From the NCBI GenBank assembly GCA_902560505.1, contig CACELY010000002.1, positions 1 to 61,633 of the forward strand: a DNA stretch of 61,633 nt. Direction: 5' to 3'. This document shows positions 34,657 to 43,043 of this stretch, piece after piece. Within the stretch, counting starts at the first letter, position 1; each line of letters opens with the position of its first letter. The translations under genes and the position numbers were made by a program. This DNA is from an uncultured Alphaproteobacteria bacterium (lineage in GTDB: Bacteria; Pseudomonadota; Alphaproteobacteria; Rhodobacterales; Rhodobacteraceae). The notes under the pieces were generated by a model, which saw nothing but the letters and a program-made list of their open reading frames with translations, was not told the DNA's origin and searched no databases.

Positions 34657-35658
34657 ATGGAATTTGCAATTTGTTTTAAAGGGTTTGTTCAACCAGATCG
34701 AGCAAAAGCGCTGGTTAGATTGGCTGAAAGCGCTGGATTCACATATTGCTGGTTCTACGATAGCCACATCCTATGGAGAGAAAGCTTTGCTCAAATGGCT
34801 ATGTGTATGGAACACACACAAAAAATGCGGTTTGGACCATGTGTAACCAATCCCAACACTAGAGACTGGTCTTTAGCAGCATCAATGTTTGGCTCACTAG
34901 CTCTACAATCGAACGGTCGATTTGATATCGGTGTTGGAAGAGGAGACAGCGCTGTTCGCGTAATGGGAAAGAAGCCTGCGAACCTTGCACGAATGGAGGA
35001 ATTTATTTTAAAAGTAAAGGCAATGGTTAAGGGGGAAGAAGTCCAGTATGGTGATGTTCCTAACCCAATTCAATTTCCATGGGCAGAAGGATATGATTTG
35101 CCAGTCTGGGTAGCTGCATATGGGCCAAAGGCTCTTACATCTGCAGGAAAAGTTGGAGATGGTTTAGTGCTTCAAATTGCTTCTCCAACCGTTTGCAAAT
35201 GGCTAAGAGATCAAGCAGTGAAAGCAGGAGAAGAACATGGACGTGATATGTCAGACTACAAGGTAATGGTGGCTGCACCTTCTTACTTTGGAGACAGAGC
35301 AGAAAGTATTGAGAAAGTAAAATGGTTTCCTGCAATGGTTGGAAATCACGTAGCTGACATAGTTGAGAAGTATGGTGAAGATAATAAAGACATTCCTAAC
35401 AGCCTTACAGACTATATCAAAGATCGCCGCGGCTATGATTACTCTAAACATGGCCAGAGCGATAATCCTTATTTAGAATTTATCACAGATGAAATAGTTG
35501 AAGAATTTTGTGTTTTAGGAACCGCTGATCAACACGTAAAAAAGCTTAAAACATTAAAAGATCTCGGAGTAACCCAATTTAATATTTATCTGGATAGCGG
35601 AGACGAAGAGAGAATTATCGCAGAATACGGCGAAAATGTTATACCGGCTTTTTCATAA
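34657..35658 (+). CDS. LLM-class F420-dependent oxidoreductase (CPS_4043-type family)
   Basis: A 333-residue luciferase-like TIM-barrel enzyme, close to Mer/FGD-type F420 oxidoreductases. Marks: GFTYCWFYDSHILW (about 28-41), FGPCVTNPNTRDWSLAASMFGSLALQSNGRFDIGVGRGDSAVRVMG (about 57-103), LPVWVAAYGPKAL and GVTQFNIYLDSG at the end. AAGGAGG precedes the ATG by 6 bases. This family (TIGR03842-like in my recollection) is often the only F420-dependent LLM of proteobacteria and lacks an assigned reaction. It lies directly behind npdG and before hydantoinase-type genes, so it is a candidate for the reductive first step of that route. Confidence 0.88.
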   Translation: MEFAICFKGFVQPDRAKALVRLAESAGFTYCWFYDSHILWRESFAQMAMCMEHTQKMRFGPCVTNPNTRDWSLAASMFGSLALQSNGRFDIGVGRGDSAVRVMGKKPANLARMEEFILKVKAMVKGEEVQYGDVPNPIQFPWAEGYDLPVWVAAYGPKALTSAGKVGDGLVLQIASPTVCKWLRDQAVKAGEEHGRDMSDYKVMVAAPSYFGDRAESIEKVKWFPAMVGNHVADIVEKYGEDNKDIPNSLTDYIKDRRGYDYSKHGQSDNPYLEFITDEIVEEFCVLGTADQHVKKLKTLKDLGVTQFNIYLDSGDEERIIAEYGENVIPAFS

Positions 35659-35756
35659 GTGCCTCAGTTATTGAAAAACAGATTTTTCTTCATTTCTTAA
35701 CTGTAAAAAACTGTATTACAAATATAGTTCAGAAAATTTCTTAGGTTAATCAGCTC

Positions 35757-36668
35757 TTGATAAAAAAAATATCAATGGAGACATCAGAGGTTTGGGGACA
35801 CGGGGCAATGCTCCTTTTCTCCCTTTGTGTATCCGTATCATACATTTTAGGAGCCATAGTAGCAAATGATATAGAGCCAGGAGCCATAACAGCTGCAAGG
35901 TTTTTAATAGGAGCAATTGTACTGGGAACATTACTATTTATTTCAAAAAACCTTAAGAAAGAGGACTTCAAAAAACCATGGCGATTTTTGATACTCGGAT
36001 TGAGTATAGTTATTTATTTTGTATTAATGTTCGAAGCACTAAAAACAGCATCTTCTTTATCACTAGCTGTAGTTTTTACGCTCACCCCTTTTATTGCACT
36101 TTTTTTTGAATATTTTTTAAAGAAAAAAGTGACTCTCAGGGCGTTATTTGCAATTTTTCTTGGAGCAATGGGTGCAATTTGGGTGATTTTTGAAGGCAAT
36201 CTAGAAAACCTTTTAGCATTTAAAATAGGCTATGGCGAACTACTTTTTTTTTGGGGGTGTGTTGGACATGCTTTATATGCTATTTTGATCCCTGCTCTAA
36301 ACGAAGGGGAAAATGCAGCATCGCAAACCTTAGGAACTTTAAGTGCTGGATTTCTACTACTTATTTTAATTTTTACTAATGATGTTGTTGAAACAAATTG
36401 GCTTAACCTCTCTCCATTGGTTTGGATAACTACAATTTACTTGGCAACTATTGCGACAGCTTTTACTTTTTTCTTGATCCAGTTTGCAGCGAAAAGAATA
36501 AGCGCTTCAAAAGTAATGGCATACACCTATGCTGTTCCTTTTTGGGTGGCCTTAGGCGAAATAATTATTAACTCTAGCTTTCCAAATAAAAACATTATTT
36601 TGGGAGGCTTGATAATTGCCTTTGCATTATTAGTGCTAATTAGTGATAATGCAAAAACGAAGATATGA
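35757..36668 (+). CDS. DMT/EamA-family transporter
   Basis: A protein of about 300 residues with ten predicted membrane helices in two EamA repeats (VWGHGAMLLFSLCVSVSYILGAIV, then ITAARFLIGAIVLGTLLF; second repeat from ELLFFWGCVGHALYAILIP, ending WVALGEIIINSSFPNKNIILGGLIIAFALLVLI). It exports or imports small metabolites; substrate unknown. The start could be TTG at 35757 or ATG at 35775; neither has a strong ribosome binding site. Placed between the F420 reductase and the amidohydrolase genes, it may move a pyrimidine, its breakdown product or a related amino acid. Confidence 0.85.
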   Translation: MIKKISMETSEVWGHGAMLLFSLCVSVSYILGAIVANDIEPGAITAARFLIGAIVLGTLLFISKNLKKEDFKKPWRFLILGLSIVIYFVLMFEALKTASSLSLAVVFTLTPFIALFFEYFLKKKVTLRALFAIFLGAMGAIWVIFEGNLENLLAFKIGYGELLFFWGCVGHALYAILIPALNEGENAASQTLGTLSAGFLLLILIFTNDVVETNWLNLSPLVWITTIYLATIATAFTFFLIQFAAKRISASKVMAYTYAVPFWVALGEIIINSSFPNKNIILGGLIIAFALLVLISDNAKTKI

Positions 36669-36687
36669 AATTTCTTAAGAGGATCAA

Positions 36688-37935
36688 ATGTCAACACCAG
36701 CAGCTAATTTAAAAATAAACTCTTCTCGTCTTTGGGACTCTTTAATGGAGATGGCAAAAATAGGCCCTGGTGTCGCAGGTGGCAACAACAGACAAACACT
36801 CACGGACGAAGACGCAGAAGGACGAGAGTTGTTCCAAAAGTGGTGTGATAAGGAAAATTTGGAAATGGGTGTTGACAAAATGGGAACAATGTTTGCTAGA
36901 CGTGAAGGAACAGACCCAAATGCTTTACCTGTTTATGTTGGAAGCCATCTTGATACCCAGCCAACCGGGGGTAAGTATGATGGAGTTTTAGGAGTTCTGG
37001 GAGGTTTAGAAATAATAAGAACACTTAATGAACTTGATATAAGAACAAAGCATCCAATCGTCGTGGTTAATTTTACAAATGAAGAAGGAACTCGATTTGC
37101 TCCTCCAATGATGGCATCAGGAGTTTTTGCAGGAGTACACGAACTGCAATGGGCTTATGATAGAAAGGATGCAGCAGGGAAAACATTTGGAGAAGAAATC
37201 AAGCGCATCGGATGGATTGGTGACGAAGAGGTAGGGTCACGAAAAATGCATGCTTTTTTTGAACTCCATATAGAGCAAGGACCAATATTAGAGGCTGAAA
37301 ATACAGATATTGGCGTTGTGACCCATGGACAAGGGCTAAATTGGATACAAGTAACTCTTAATGGTCGGGAAAGTCATACGGGATCAACCCCCATGCCGAT
37401 GCGTAAAAATGCCGGCCTAGGTATGGCCAGAATTACAGAGCTAGTTCAAGAGATCGCAATGAGTCACCAGCCATCCGCAGTTGGTGGAATAGGTCAATGC
37501 GATGTGTTTCCTAATAGTAGAAACATAATACCTGGGAAAGTGGTATTTACTATAGATTTTAGATCTCCGTCGTTTGGCGTTCAGGATGATATGGAAAAAC
37601 GCTTATATGAAGGAGCAAAAAAAATTGCTTCTGATTTGGAATTGACTGTGGAATTTGAAAAGGTTGGACATTTTGACCCCGTGACTTTCGATGAAGGATG
37701 TGTTGACAAAGTTAGAAGAGCCGCTGAAAGACTAGGGTATTCACATAAAAATATTATATCGGGAGCAGGACATGACGCATGTTGGATTAATAAAGTAGCA
37801 CCAACGGCTATGATAATGTGCCCGTGCGTTGACGGTTTGAGCCACAATGAAGCAGAAGAGATATCTGAAAAGTGGGCTTCAGCAGGTGCAGATGTTTTAT
37901 TGCATGCAGTATTGGAAGCCGCAGAAATAGTTTAA
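36688..37935 (+). CDS. M20 amidase, beta-ureidopropionase / N-carbamoyl-amino-acid hydrolase type
   Basis: A 415-residue Zn-dependent hydrolase of the AmaB/AllC family. It has YVGSHLDTQPTGGKYDGVLGVLGG (first metal His/Asp, about 90-113), NFTNEEGTRFAPPMMASGVFAG (bridging Glu, about 128-149), FELHIEQGPILE (His, about 190-202), the lid-domain segment GRESHTGSTPMPMRKNAG and SGAGHDACWINKVAPTAMIMCPCVDGLSHNEAE at the end. These open N-carbamoyl compounds to amino acid, CO2 and NH3. Next to a dihydropyrimidinase it most likely acts on N-carbamoyl-beta-alanine. Allantoate is a less likely substrate. Confidence 0.92.
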   Translation: MSTPAANLKINSSRLWDSLMEMAKIGPGVAGGNNRQTLTDEDAEGRELFQKWCDKENLEMGVDKMGTMFARREGTDPNALPVYVGSHLDTQPTGGKYDGVLGVLGGLEIIRTLNELDIRTKHPIVVVNFTNEEGTRFAPPMMASGVFAGVHELQWAYDRKDAAGKTFGEEIKRIGWIGDEEVGSRKMHAFFELHIEQGPILEAENTDIGVVTHGQGLNWIQVTLNGRESHTGSTPMPMRKNAGLGMARITELVQEIAMSHQPSAVGGIGQCDVFPNSRNIIPGKVVFTIDFRSPSFGVQDDMEKRLYEGAKKIASDLELTVEFEKVGHFDPVTFDEGCVDKVRRAAERLGYSHKNIISGAGHDACWINKVAPTAMIMCPCVDGLSHNEAEEISEKWASAGADVLLHAVLEAAEIV

Positions 37936-37948
37936 TTGGGAGGGTAAA

Positions 37949-39409
37949 ATGACTAAAGTAATAAAAGGTGGAACCATTGTAACAGCGGACAGAGAGTGGA
38001 AAGCCGATATATTAATAGAAAATGAAAAGATCAAGCAGATTGGGGAAGATCTAAAAGGGGATGAGACCATTGACGCCGAAGGCGCATATGTGATCCCCGG
38101 CGGAATAGACCCACATACGCACCTTGAGATGCCATTTATGGGGACTACCGCTGCTGAGACTTTCGAAACAGGTACCTGGGCAGCTGCAGTTGGCGGAACA
38201 ACGATGTTAGTTGACTTCTGTCTTCCAGGTGAGGATGGAAGTTTGGTAAACGCAGTTAAGGAGTGGCATAGAAAGTCAGATCCTCAAATTTGTTCTGACA
38301 TCGGTTATCATATGGCGGTTACAGGTTGGTCTGAACAGATTTTTGATGATATGCCAAAGGTAGTTGAGATGGGAGTAAATTCATTCAAACATTTTATGGC
38401 TTATAAAGGAGCCCTAATGATTGAAGATGATGAAATGTTTGCTTCCTTTAAAAGATGTGCAGCTATCGGAGCTCTTCCCATGGTTCACGCCGAAAATGGT
38501 GACATTGTTGCAGAGCTTCAACAAAAATACCTTCGAGAAGGAGTAACTGGTCCTGAGGGGCACGCTTACTCAAGACCTCCGGAGGTAGAAGGTGAGGCAG
38601 CTAATAGAGCGATAATGATAGCCGATGCCGCAGGAGTACCGCTTTATGTTGTTCATGTATCTTGTGAGCAGGCTCATGAGGCTATTCGGAGAGCTAGGCA
38701 AAAAGGTATGAGAGTTTTTGGTGAACCCCTAATTCAATTTCTAACGCTAGATGAGAGCGAATACTTTAATAAAGATTGGGAACATGCCGCAAGACGGGTC
38801 ATGTCGCCTCCCTTTAGAGACAAATCGCATCAGGACGGATTATGGGCTGGTCTTCAGTCTGGATCCCTACAGGTTGTCGCTACAGACCATGCCGCGTTTT
38901 CGACGGAACAAAAAAGAATGGGAGTAAATGACTTCACTAAGATTCCAAATGGTAGCAACGGGCTTGAGGAAAGGTTATCCGTTCTTTGGACTGAAGGCGT
39001 GGAAACGGGGCGTTTAACTCGACAGGAGTTTGTCGCAATTACTTCAAGTAATATTGCTAAAATTCTAAACATTTATCCAAAAAAAGGAGCAATTTTAGAA
39101 GGCGCAGATGCAGATATTGTTGTTTGGGACCCAAAGATTTCTAAAACAATTTCGACAAGTACCCACAAATCAATTTTAGACTACAATGTTTTCGAAGGCT
39201 TCAAAGTCACAGCACAACCACGATACACATTGTCTAGGGGAGATGTAATATGGGCATGGGGCAAGAACTCTAGTCCACAACCAGGAAGGGGTAGATTTGT
39301 CCCAAGACCTGCTTTCCCAGCATTGCATAGTGCTGTATCAAAGTGGAAAGCTCTAAACACACCAAGAAAAATAGAACGTGATCCTTTAAATATACCAGCT
39401 GGAGTATAA
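37949..39409 (+). CDS. hydA: Dihydropyrimidinase / hydantoinase
   Basis: A 486-residue amidohydrolase of the D-hydantoinase family. It has PGGIDPHTHLEMPFMGTTAAETFETGT (HxH, about 49-75), the carboxylated Lys in FKHFMAYKGALM (about 146-157), VHAENGD (about 179), VVHVSCEQAHEA (about 235), and QVVATDHAAFS (metal Asp, about 308). It hydrolyses dihydrouracil or dihydrothymine (or hydantoins) to N-carbamoyl amino acids. Fourteen bases from the M20 gene; together the two make the last steps of the reductive pyrimidine pathway. Known dihydropyrimidine dehydrogenase subunits are not encoded here. Confidence 0.95.
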   Translation: MTKVIKGGTIVTADREWKADILIENEKIKQIGEDLKGDETIDAEGAYVIPGGIDPHTHLEMPFMGTTAAETFETGTWAAAVGGTTMLVDFCLPGEDGSLVNAVKEWHRKSDPQICSDIGYHMAVTGWSEQIFDDMPKVVEMGVNSFKHFMAYKGALMIEDDEMFASFKRCAAIGALPMVHAENGDIVAELQQKYLREGVTGPEGHAYSRPPEVEGEAANRAIMIADAAGVPLYVVHVSCEQAHEAIRRARQKGMRVFGEPLIQFLTLDESEYFNKDWEHAARRVMSPPFRDKSHQDGLWAGLQSGSLQVVATDHAAFSTEQKRMGVNDFTKIPNGSNGLEERLSVLWTEGVETGRLTRQEFVAITSSNIAKILNIYPKKGAILEGADADIVVWDPKISKTISTSTHKSILDYNVFEGFKVTAQPRYTLSRGDVIWAWGKNSSPQPGRGRFVPRPAFPALHSAVSKWKALNTPRKIERDPLNIPAGV

Positions 39410-39430
39410 AATCTACACGAAGGAAAACTT

Positions 39431-40204
39431 ATGATAAGCGTATCTGATGTTAACCTAACTTTTGAAACAAATGACGGTCCTGTAAATGCTTTGAAGAATG
39501 TATCTATGGAAGTCAATGAGGGAGATTTTGTATCCTTTATTGGACCATCCGGATGTGGGAAAACAACTCTTCTAAGAGTAATTGCAGCACTTGAGACCCC
39601 TACGGAAGGCAGGGTGACGGTAAATAATATGACACCTGATGAAGCTAGAAAAGCTAGACAATATGGGTATGTGTTTCAGGCAGCAGGCTTATATCCGTGG
39701 AGAACGGTGAGTGGAAACATTAAACTACCCTTGGAAATCATGGGATACTCCACCAGTGAGAAAGAAGACCGAACACGAAAAGTAATAGACTTAGTAGAAT
39801 TAAACGGGTTTGAAAAAAAGTTCCCTTGGCAGCTGTCTGGAGGAATGCAACAACGGGCGTCCATTGCAAGAGCTTTGGCATTTGACGCCAACATCCTATT
39901 AATGGATGAACCTTTCGGAGCTCTGGACGAAATTGTTAGAGATAGATTGAACGGAGAACTTTTAAATTTATGGGCTAGAACAAGAAAAACTATATGTTTT
40001 GTCACGCATTCAATTCCGGAAGCAGTTTTCTTATCAACAAAAATTGTTGTTATGTCTCCGAGACCAGGAAGAATTACTGACATAATAGAAAGTCCACTAC
40101 CAAAAAAACGTGATTTAAATATAAGAGATAGTAGGGAGTTTATAAAAATTGCACAAAGAGTGAGAGAAGGCTTAAAGGCTGGTCAAACCGAAGATGTTTT
40201 TTAG
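39431..40204 (+). CDS. ABC transporter ATP-binding protein (NMT1/ThiZ-type)
   Basis: A 257-residue ATPase of the nitrate/taurine/pyrimidine importer class. Walker [15 protein letters not shown] (about 37-50), signature [15 protein letters not shown] (about 138-152), Walker [14 protein letters not shown] (about 156-168), and an H-loop [11 protein letters not shown]. It powers the two permeases that follow. Six bases before the stop of the hydantoinase-like gene there is no gap; the operon continues with 21 bases of spacing. The likely cargo is a pyrimidine, dihydropyrimidine or hydantoin-like compound, by context. Confidence 0.95.
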   Translation: MISVSDVNLTFETNDGPVNALKNVSMEVNEGDFVSFIGPSGCGKTTLLRVIAALETPTEGRVTVNNMTPDEARKARQYGYVFQAAGLYPWRTVSGNIKLPLEIMGYSTSEKEDRTRKVIDLVELNGFEKKFPWQLSGGMQQRASIARALAFDANILLMDEPFGALDEIVRDRLNGELLNLWARTRKTICFVTHSIPEAVFLSTKIVVMSPRPGRITDIIESPLPKKRDLNIRDSREFIKIAQRVREGLKAGQTEDVF

Positions 40205-40218
40205 AAGGATTGATAGAA

Positions 40219-41088
40219 GTGAAAACATCTTATCTTGCAAATAAATTTATTCCCGTTTCTACAATTGTAATCTTAATCGGATTATTTTGGTATCTTGTCG
40301 CGGTTCCAATGAACTCTGATAAGGTTTCAAGACAATTTAAAAACCTTACAGCAAGTGAGCATATACTAAAGTGCTGGAGTTTAAAAAAACCAAAGCTCCC
40401 TACCCCACATCAGATAATTACTGAAATGGTAAATACAACTTTTTTTAAAAAAATCAGTTCAAAGCGTTCTCTTGTTTACCATGGATGGATTACTTTGCAG
40501 GCAACCTTGGCTGGATTTTTCTTGGGAACACTCCTTGGAATTTTACTAGCTTTAGGCATTGTACATAATAGGGCAATGGACCTTAGTGTTATGCCATGGG
40601 TAATTGCAAGTCAAACTATACCCATTCTTGCTATAGCACCAATGATAATAGTTGTGATGAATTCGGTTGGGGTAACAGGTTTGTTACCAAAAGCAATTAT
40701 TTCTATGTATCTCTCTTTTTTTCCAGTTGTTGTAGGAATGGTAAAAGGTTTGAGATCACCAGACCAGATTCAGCTAGATCAAATGAGGACATGGTCTGCA
40801 TCCTCAAGGGAAATCCTATGGTATTTGAGGTTTCCTTCTTCCTTACCCTTTCTTTTTGCTTCATTAAAGGTCGGAGTTGCTGCTTCGCTGGTTGGAGCCA
40901 TAGTTGGAGAACTTCCTTCGGGTGCTATTGCCGGTTTGGGTGCGAGAATGCTAGCAGGCACTTATTATGGTCAGACAATTATGATTTGGAGCGCTTTGTT
41001 TGCTGCTGCTTTTCTTGCTGCATTTTTAGTTTTTACAATAGATTTCTTACAAAAAATCACGCTTAAGAGAATGGCTATAATTAGATGA
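40219..41088 (+). CDS. ABC transporter permease (NMT1-type importer)
   Basis: A 289-residue inner-membrane permease. The EAA loop lies in MRTWSASSREILWYLRFPSSLPFLFASLKVGVAASLVGAIVGE (about 190-240), and the N-terminus has one anchor helix plus a long soluble loop before five more helices, as in ThiX/SsuC-like proteins. GTG at 40219 is preferred over the TTG at 40210, because AAGGA sits 9 bases before the GTG but directly on the TTG. It is overlapped by the second permease (ATGA). Confidence 0.9.
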   Translation: MKTSYLANKFIPVSTIVILIGLFWYLVAVPMNSDKVSRQFKNLTASEHILKCWSLKKPKLPTPHQIITEMVNTTFFKKISSKRSLVYHGWITLQATLAGFFLGTLLGILLALGIVHNRAMDLSVMPWVIASQTIPILAIAPMIIVVMNSVGVTGLLPKAIISMYLSFFPVVVGMVKGLRSPDQIQLDQMRTWSASSREILWYLRFPSSLPFLFASLKVGVAASLVGAIVGELPSGAIAGLGARMLAGTYYGQTIMIWSALFAAAFLAAFLVFTIDFLQKITLKRMAIIR

Positions 41089-41927
41089 ATACTTATCTAA
41101 TTCTTTTTTTAATTATTTGGCTTGGGGGATGGTGGATTAATATGAAAATATCCAACCACAAGGACGCTAATTTGCCTAGATTTATAGTCCCAACTTTATT
41201 CGGGATTGTTATTCTATTAATGTGGGAGTTAGCTGTCATCGGATTACAAATAAATCCTATTTTGTTACCTGCTCCATCGGCAATAGCTTTAAAGTTTTCT
41301 CGTTCTTTAGACATTCTGTGGATTGATTTTGTACAGACCTTGGTAAAAGGTGCTCTGTCTGGTTACATATTGGGTTGTGGCGCAGCTTTTCTTACAGCTA
41401 TTGCGATTGATAAGTTTAATTTTCTTAAACGAGGTCTATTACCTTTAGGTAATTTTATTTCGGCGCTACCAATTGTGGGAATGGCCCCAATTTTTGTAAT
41501 GTGGTTTGGGTTCGATTGGCAATCAAAGTGCGCTATTGTTGTAGTTATGGTTTATTTTCCAATGCTTGTAAATAGCGTGCAAGGATTAGAACTTATAGAT
41601 CCTAGCCGACAAGACCTTATGAGAACATACAGCGCGTCCTACACTCAAACACTAATTAAACTTCGTTTGCCATCTGCATTGCCCTTTATTTTTAATGGAT
41701 TAAAAATATGCTCAACCCTTGCACTAATCGGGGCGATTGTTGCTGAGTTTTTTGGATCTCCTATTAAGGGGATGGGATTTCGAATATCGTCAGAGGTTGG
41801 TCGATTTGCATTGGACATGGTATGGGCGGAAATCTTTGTTGCAGCAATTGCTGGCTGCCTTTTTTATGGCTTAATTGCGTTAATTGAAAAACGCACTACT
41901 TTTTGGCATCCTAGTCAACAAAAATAA
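41085..41927 (+). CDS. ABC transporter permease, second subunit
   Basis: A 280-residue permease with about six membrane helices and an EAA loop in DLMRTYSASYTQTLIKLRLPSALPFIFNGLKICSTLALIGAIVAEFFG (about 180-225). It pairs with the 40219 gene as a heterodimeric channel, as in ThiX-type importers that carry two different permeases. It begins within the stop codon of the first permease (4-base overlap). The DNA after its stop (41928-41987) leads to the binding-protein gene, which has its own ribosome binding site. Confidence 0.9.
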   Translation: MNTYLILFLIIWLGGWWINMKISNHKDANLPRFIVPTLFGIVILLMWELAVIGLQINPILLPAPSAIALKFSRSLDILWIDFVQTLVKGALSGYILGCGAAFLTAIAIDKFNFLKRGLLPLGNFISALPIVGMAPIFVMWFGFDWQSKCAIVVVMVYFPMLVNSVQGLELIDPSRQDLMRTYSASYTQTLIKLRLPSALPFIFNGLKICSTLALIGAIVAEFFGSPIKGMGFRISSEVGRFALDMVWAEIFVAAIAGCLFYGLIALIEKRTTFWHPSQQK

Positions 41928-41987
41928 CATTGCGTATCAATTGAATTTGATTAACAATTAAAGAAACGATTACTAAGAGGGAAAAAA

Positions 41988-42974
41988 ATGAAGAAGATTC
42001 TATCTGTATTGACCTGTGCTTTTATATTAAGTGCATCAGCTGTTTTTTCTGCTGACAAGGTCACAATTCAGTTAAAATGGGTTACTCAAGCTCAATTTGC
42101 TGGATATTATGTAGCAAAAGATAAAGGCTTTTACGACGCTGAAGGCCTAGATGTAACTATTAAACCAGGCGGGCCAGATATTGCTCCAGCACAAGTTTTA
42201 GCGGGTGGTGGGGCCGATGTTATGGTTGACTGGATGCCTTCTGCTCTAGCAGCTAGAGAAAAAGGTCTTCCGCTGGTAAACATAGCACAACCATTTAAAA
42301 GCTCTGGTATGATGCTTACTTGCAGAAAAGATATGGGAGTTAATTCTACCGCTGATCTTAAGGGGAAAACGTTGGGAGTTTGGTTCTATGGAAACGAATA
42401 TCCATTCCTGAGTTGGATGAGCCGACTAGGCTTAAAAACCGACGGTAGTGCAAATGGAGTGACTGTATTAAGACAAGGTTGGGGTGTTGAGCCTTTAACA
42501 GAGGGCCAAGCTGCATGCGTATCTACTATGTCCTATAATGAGTATTGGGTTGTTAGAGATGCTGGCTACTCTCCTGAACAGCTAACAGTTTTCAAATACC
42601 AGTCGGAAGGTGCTGCAACTCTTGAAGATGGGTTATATGTTCACGAGAAAAACCTAAGCGACGCTGCATTCAAAGATAAAATGGTAAGATTTGTTCGAGC
42701 ATCCATGAAAGGTTGGAAGTATGCAGAAGCAAATCCAAAAGAAGCCGCGATGATTATTCTAGATAACGATGATGCGGGTGTGCAAACCGAGAAGCATCAA
42801 GTTAGAATGATGGGCGAAATTGCAAAACTTACAGCTGGATCTAATGGGTCACTTGATCCTGCAGATTACGAAAGAACAGTAAAGGTGCTAATGTCCGGTG
42901 ATTCTGACCCTGTAATAACAAAGAAGCCATCAGGCGCTTGGACTAACGAAATAACAAACGCAGCGCTCAATTAG
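41988..42974 (+). CDS. NMT1/THI5-like periplasmic substrate-binding protein
   Basis: A 328-residue binding protein. Signal peptide about residues 1-21 (ILSVLTCAFILSASAVFS). It then reads VTIQLKWVTQAQFAGYYVAKDKGFYDAEGLDVTIKPGGPDIAPAQVLAGGGADVMVDWMPSALAAREKG, the NMT1 pattern of ThiY-type proteins that bind pyrimidine-like ligands (N-formyl-4-amino-5-aminomethyl-2-methylpyrimidine or thymine precursors). This favours a pyrimidine cargo for the transporter. It is the last gene before a strong terminator. Confidence 0.92.
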   Translation: MKKILSVLTCAFILSASAVFSADKVTIQLKWVTQAQFAGYYVAKDKGFYDAEGLDVTIKPGGPDIAPAQVLAGGGADVMVDWMPSALAAREKGLPLVNIAQPFKSSGMMLTCRKDMGVNSTADLKGKTLGVWFYGNEYPFLSWMSRLGLKTDGSANGVTVLRQGWGVEPLTEGQAACVSTMSYNEYWVVRDAGYSPEQLTVFKYQSEGAATLEDGLYVHEKNLSDAAFKDKMVRFVRASMKGWKYAEANPKEAAMIILDNDDAGVQTEKHQVRMMGEIAKLTAGSNGSLDPADYERTVKVLMSGDSDPVITKKPSGAWTNEITNAALN

Positions 42975-42999
42975 TGTTACTTGAATAAATTAAAATTTG

Positions 43000-43025
43000 A
43001 AAAGGCGGAAATTCCTCCGCCTTTT
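43000..43025 (+). terminator. Rho-independent terminator after the ABC importer operon
   Basis: AAAAGGCGGA (43000-43009) and TCCGCCTTTT (43016-43025) form a perfect 10-base stem with a 6-base loop, followed on the + strand by CTTATAT after the T-rich arm. It lies 26 bases after the binding-protein stop and 18 bases before the class III aminotransferase gene, so that gene may be transcribed separately or by read-through. Confidence 0.85.
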
Positions 43026-43043
43026 CTTATATAGAAGAACATA

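Noticed and set aside
36014-36199. Minus-strand ORFs inside DMT, ABC and amidohydrolase genes
   Set aside because: They overlap strongly supported genes and have no family resemblance or ribosome binding sites.
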